A stretch of 6,987 bases of DNA from Actinomycetota bacterium (lineage in GTDB: Bacteria; Actinomycetota; UBA4738; HRBIN12): positions 1-6,987 of the forward strand of contig VAYF01000156.1 of NCBI GenBank assembly GCA_005883885.1, written 5' to 3'. The position numbers were made by a program, and so were the translations under genes. Below the pieces are notes generated by a model. It saw nothing but the letters and a program-made list of their open reading frames with translations, was not told where the DNA came from and ran no database searches. Position 1 is the stretch's first letter; every line of letters starts with the position of its first letter. Positions 6,524-6,987 of this stretch are shown in pieces.

Positions 6524-6558
6524 CCGGTGGCTGCCGGATCACTCCCGGCAGCACCCGG
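6524..6558 (+). terminator. Strong GC-rich hairpin, possible terminator without U-tract
   Basis: A perfect 8-bp stem, GCTGCCGG (6530-6537) and CCGGCAGC (6545-6552), encloses the 7-nt loop ATCACTC. After a 2x2 mismatch it extends by four more pairs (6524-6527 with 6555-6558). It lies about 145 nt after the stop of the C26-GrpB gene and about 35 nt before the next -10-like element, so it could end the upstream transcript. No T-run follows on either strand, so it could instead be a protein-binding palindrome. Confidence 0.35.
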
Positions 6559-6592
6559 CCGCGACGATCGAGCCTATGACCCGACCGAGGGG

Positions 6593-6598
6593 TACGCT
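6593..6598 (+). promoter_or_regulatory. Possible -10 hexamer TACGCT upstream of the C45-family gene
   Basis: TACGCT begins a 12-nt stretch, TACGCTCGCCCG, that differs at one base from the promoter stretch at 4350-4361. Here no start codon lies 7 nt downstream. The next GTG is at 6609, opening an 8-codon frame, and the likely gene start is GTG 6632. A start near 6605 would leave a leader of about 27 nt that contains GACGGGG as a weak ribosome-binding site. Confidence 0.3.
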
Positions 6599-6631
6599 CG
6601 CCCGCAGCGTGCGCGACGGGGCTGCCGGGCG

Positions 6632-6987
6632 GTGAGCGAGATCAGGGTCGTCCACGCTCGCGGCGACGGGTTCTCGCGCGGGATGCAGGTCGGGGCGGAG
6701 CTCCAGGACCTGATCCAGAGCTCGATCGCCTTCTACCACCGGTACCTCGACCGGCGTGGCGTGTCGTCCGAGCAGCTCCAGGATCTCCTCACGCCCTACC
6801 TGGTGGCGGCGGAAACCGCCTACCCGGACATGATGAACGTCCTCAAGGGCATGTCCGTCGCGGCGCTCGTTCCGATCCTCGAGCTCTTCGCGATCAACGC
6901 TTTCGAGGAGCTCGAGCCCCTCCTGGAGTCTCCCGAGGGCGAGCTCCTGTTCCTCCAGAAGAAGGAGGGGTATACACAGCGACCCGC
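6632..6987 (+). CDS. C45-family (penicillin acyltransferase-like) protein, partial, C-terminus beyond right edge
   Basis: These are the first 118 residues of a protein resembling the C45 family of autoproteolytic N-terminal-nucleophile acyltransferases/hydrolases, whose best-known member is acyl-CoA:6-aminopenicillanate acyltransferase. The evidence is the opening GDGFSRGMQVGAELQDLIQ (11-29; the family has a Gly-rich Arg-Gly-x-Gln-x-Gly block here), the helical middle with ETAYPDMMNVLKGMSVAA, and LELFAINAFEEL (83-94), which matches the family's helix before the cleavage site. The Cys nucleophile lies further on and is outside the window, so activity cannot be judged. The start GTG 6632 keeps the N-terminus short as in homologues; the only in-frame alternative nearby is GTG 6527, whose Arg/Pro-rich extension would cross the hairpin. 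GTG 6632 overlaps the stop of a tiny 8-codon frame as GTGA. In bacteria most C45 proteins have no known substrate; many act on amino-acid or peptide amides. Confidence 0.72.
   Translation, partial: MSEIRVVHARGDGFSRGMQVGAELQDLIQSSIAFYHRYLDRRGVSSEQLQDLLTPYLVAAETAYPDMMNVLKGMSVAALVPILELFAINAFEELEPLLESPEGELLFLQKKEGYTQRP

Overview
The window is very GC-rich, with G or C at nearly every codon third position, closely packed genes, GTG as well as ATG starts, and hardly any Shine-Dalgarno sequences. Three separate gene starts each have a TANNNT -10 hexamer exactly 7 nt upstream of the start codon, which is the arrangement of leaderless transcripts. With an ETF gene pair followed by an EtfD-type membrane Fe-S oxidoreductase, this fits a high-GC actinobacterium or an environmental relative. 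The exact lineage cannot be read from this sequence, and a high-GC Chloroflexota cannot be excluded.

Layout: (1) 1-585, minus strand, is the N-terminal half of a family III (CaiB/BaiF) CoA-transferase running off the left edge. (2) A 56-bp divergent intergenic region at 586-641 carries two back-to-back -10 elements. (3) 642-4342, plus strand, is an etfB-etfA-etfD operon: both subunits of electron-transfer flavoprotein, then a membrane protein with about five helices, two 4Fe-4S clusters and two CCG domains. (4) 4363-6380 is a two-gene unit with its own leaderless-type promoter: a class I glutamine amidotransferase-like protein, then, through an ATGA overlap, a fusion of a PuuD-like (peptidase C26) amidohydrolase with a GrpB/UPF0157 domain. 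(5) 6381-6631 is a 251-bp intergenic region with a strong hairpin and a -10-like element. (6) 6632-6987 is the N-terminus of a C45-family (penicillin acyltransferase-like) protein cut by the right edge before its nucleophile.

How the genes may work together: the CoA-transferase could activate acids to acyl-CoA thioesters. Acyl-CoA dehydrogenases encoded elsewhere would pass electrons to EtfBA, and EtfD would pass them to menaquinone, giving an acyl-CoA oxidation to respiratory chain module. The second half is less clear. Two distantly related class I amidotransferase-fold proteins are co-translated, one fused to a nucleotidyltransferase-like GrpB domain, and a C45 acyltransferase/hydrolase follows. 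All three act on amide or peptide-type bonds in their families, but the substrate here is unknown. The C26-GrpB fusion is the most unusual protein in the window. I see no mobile element, CRISPR array, tRNA or rRNA.
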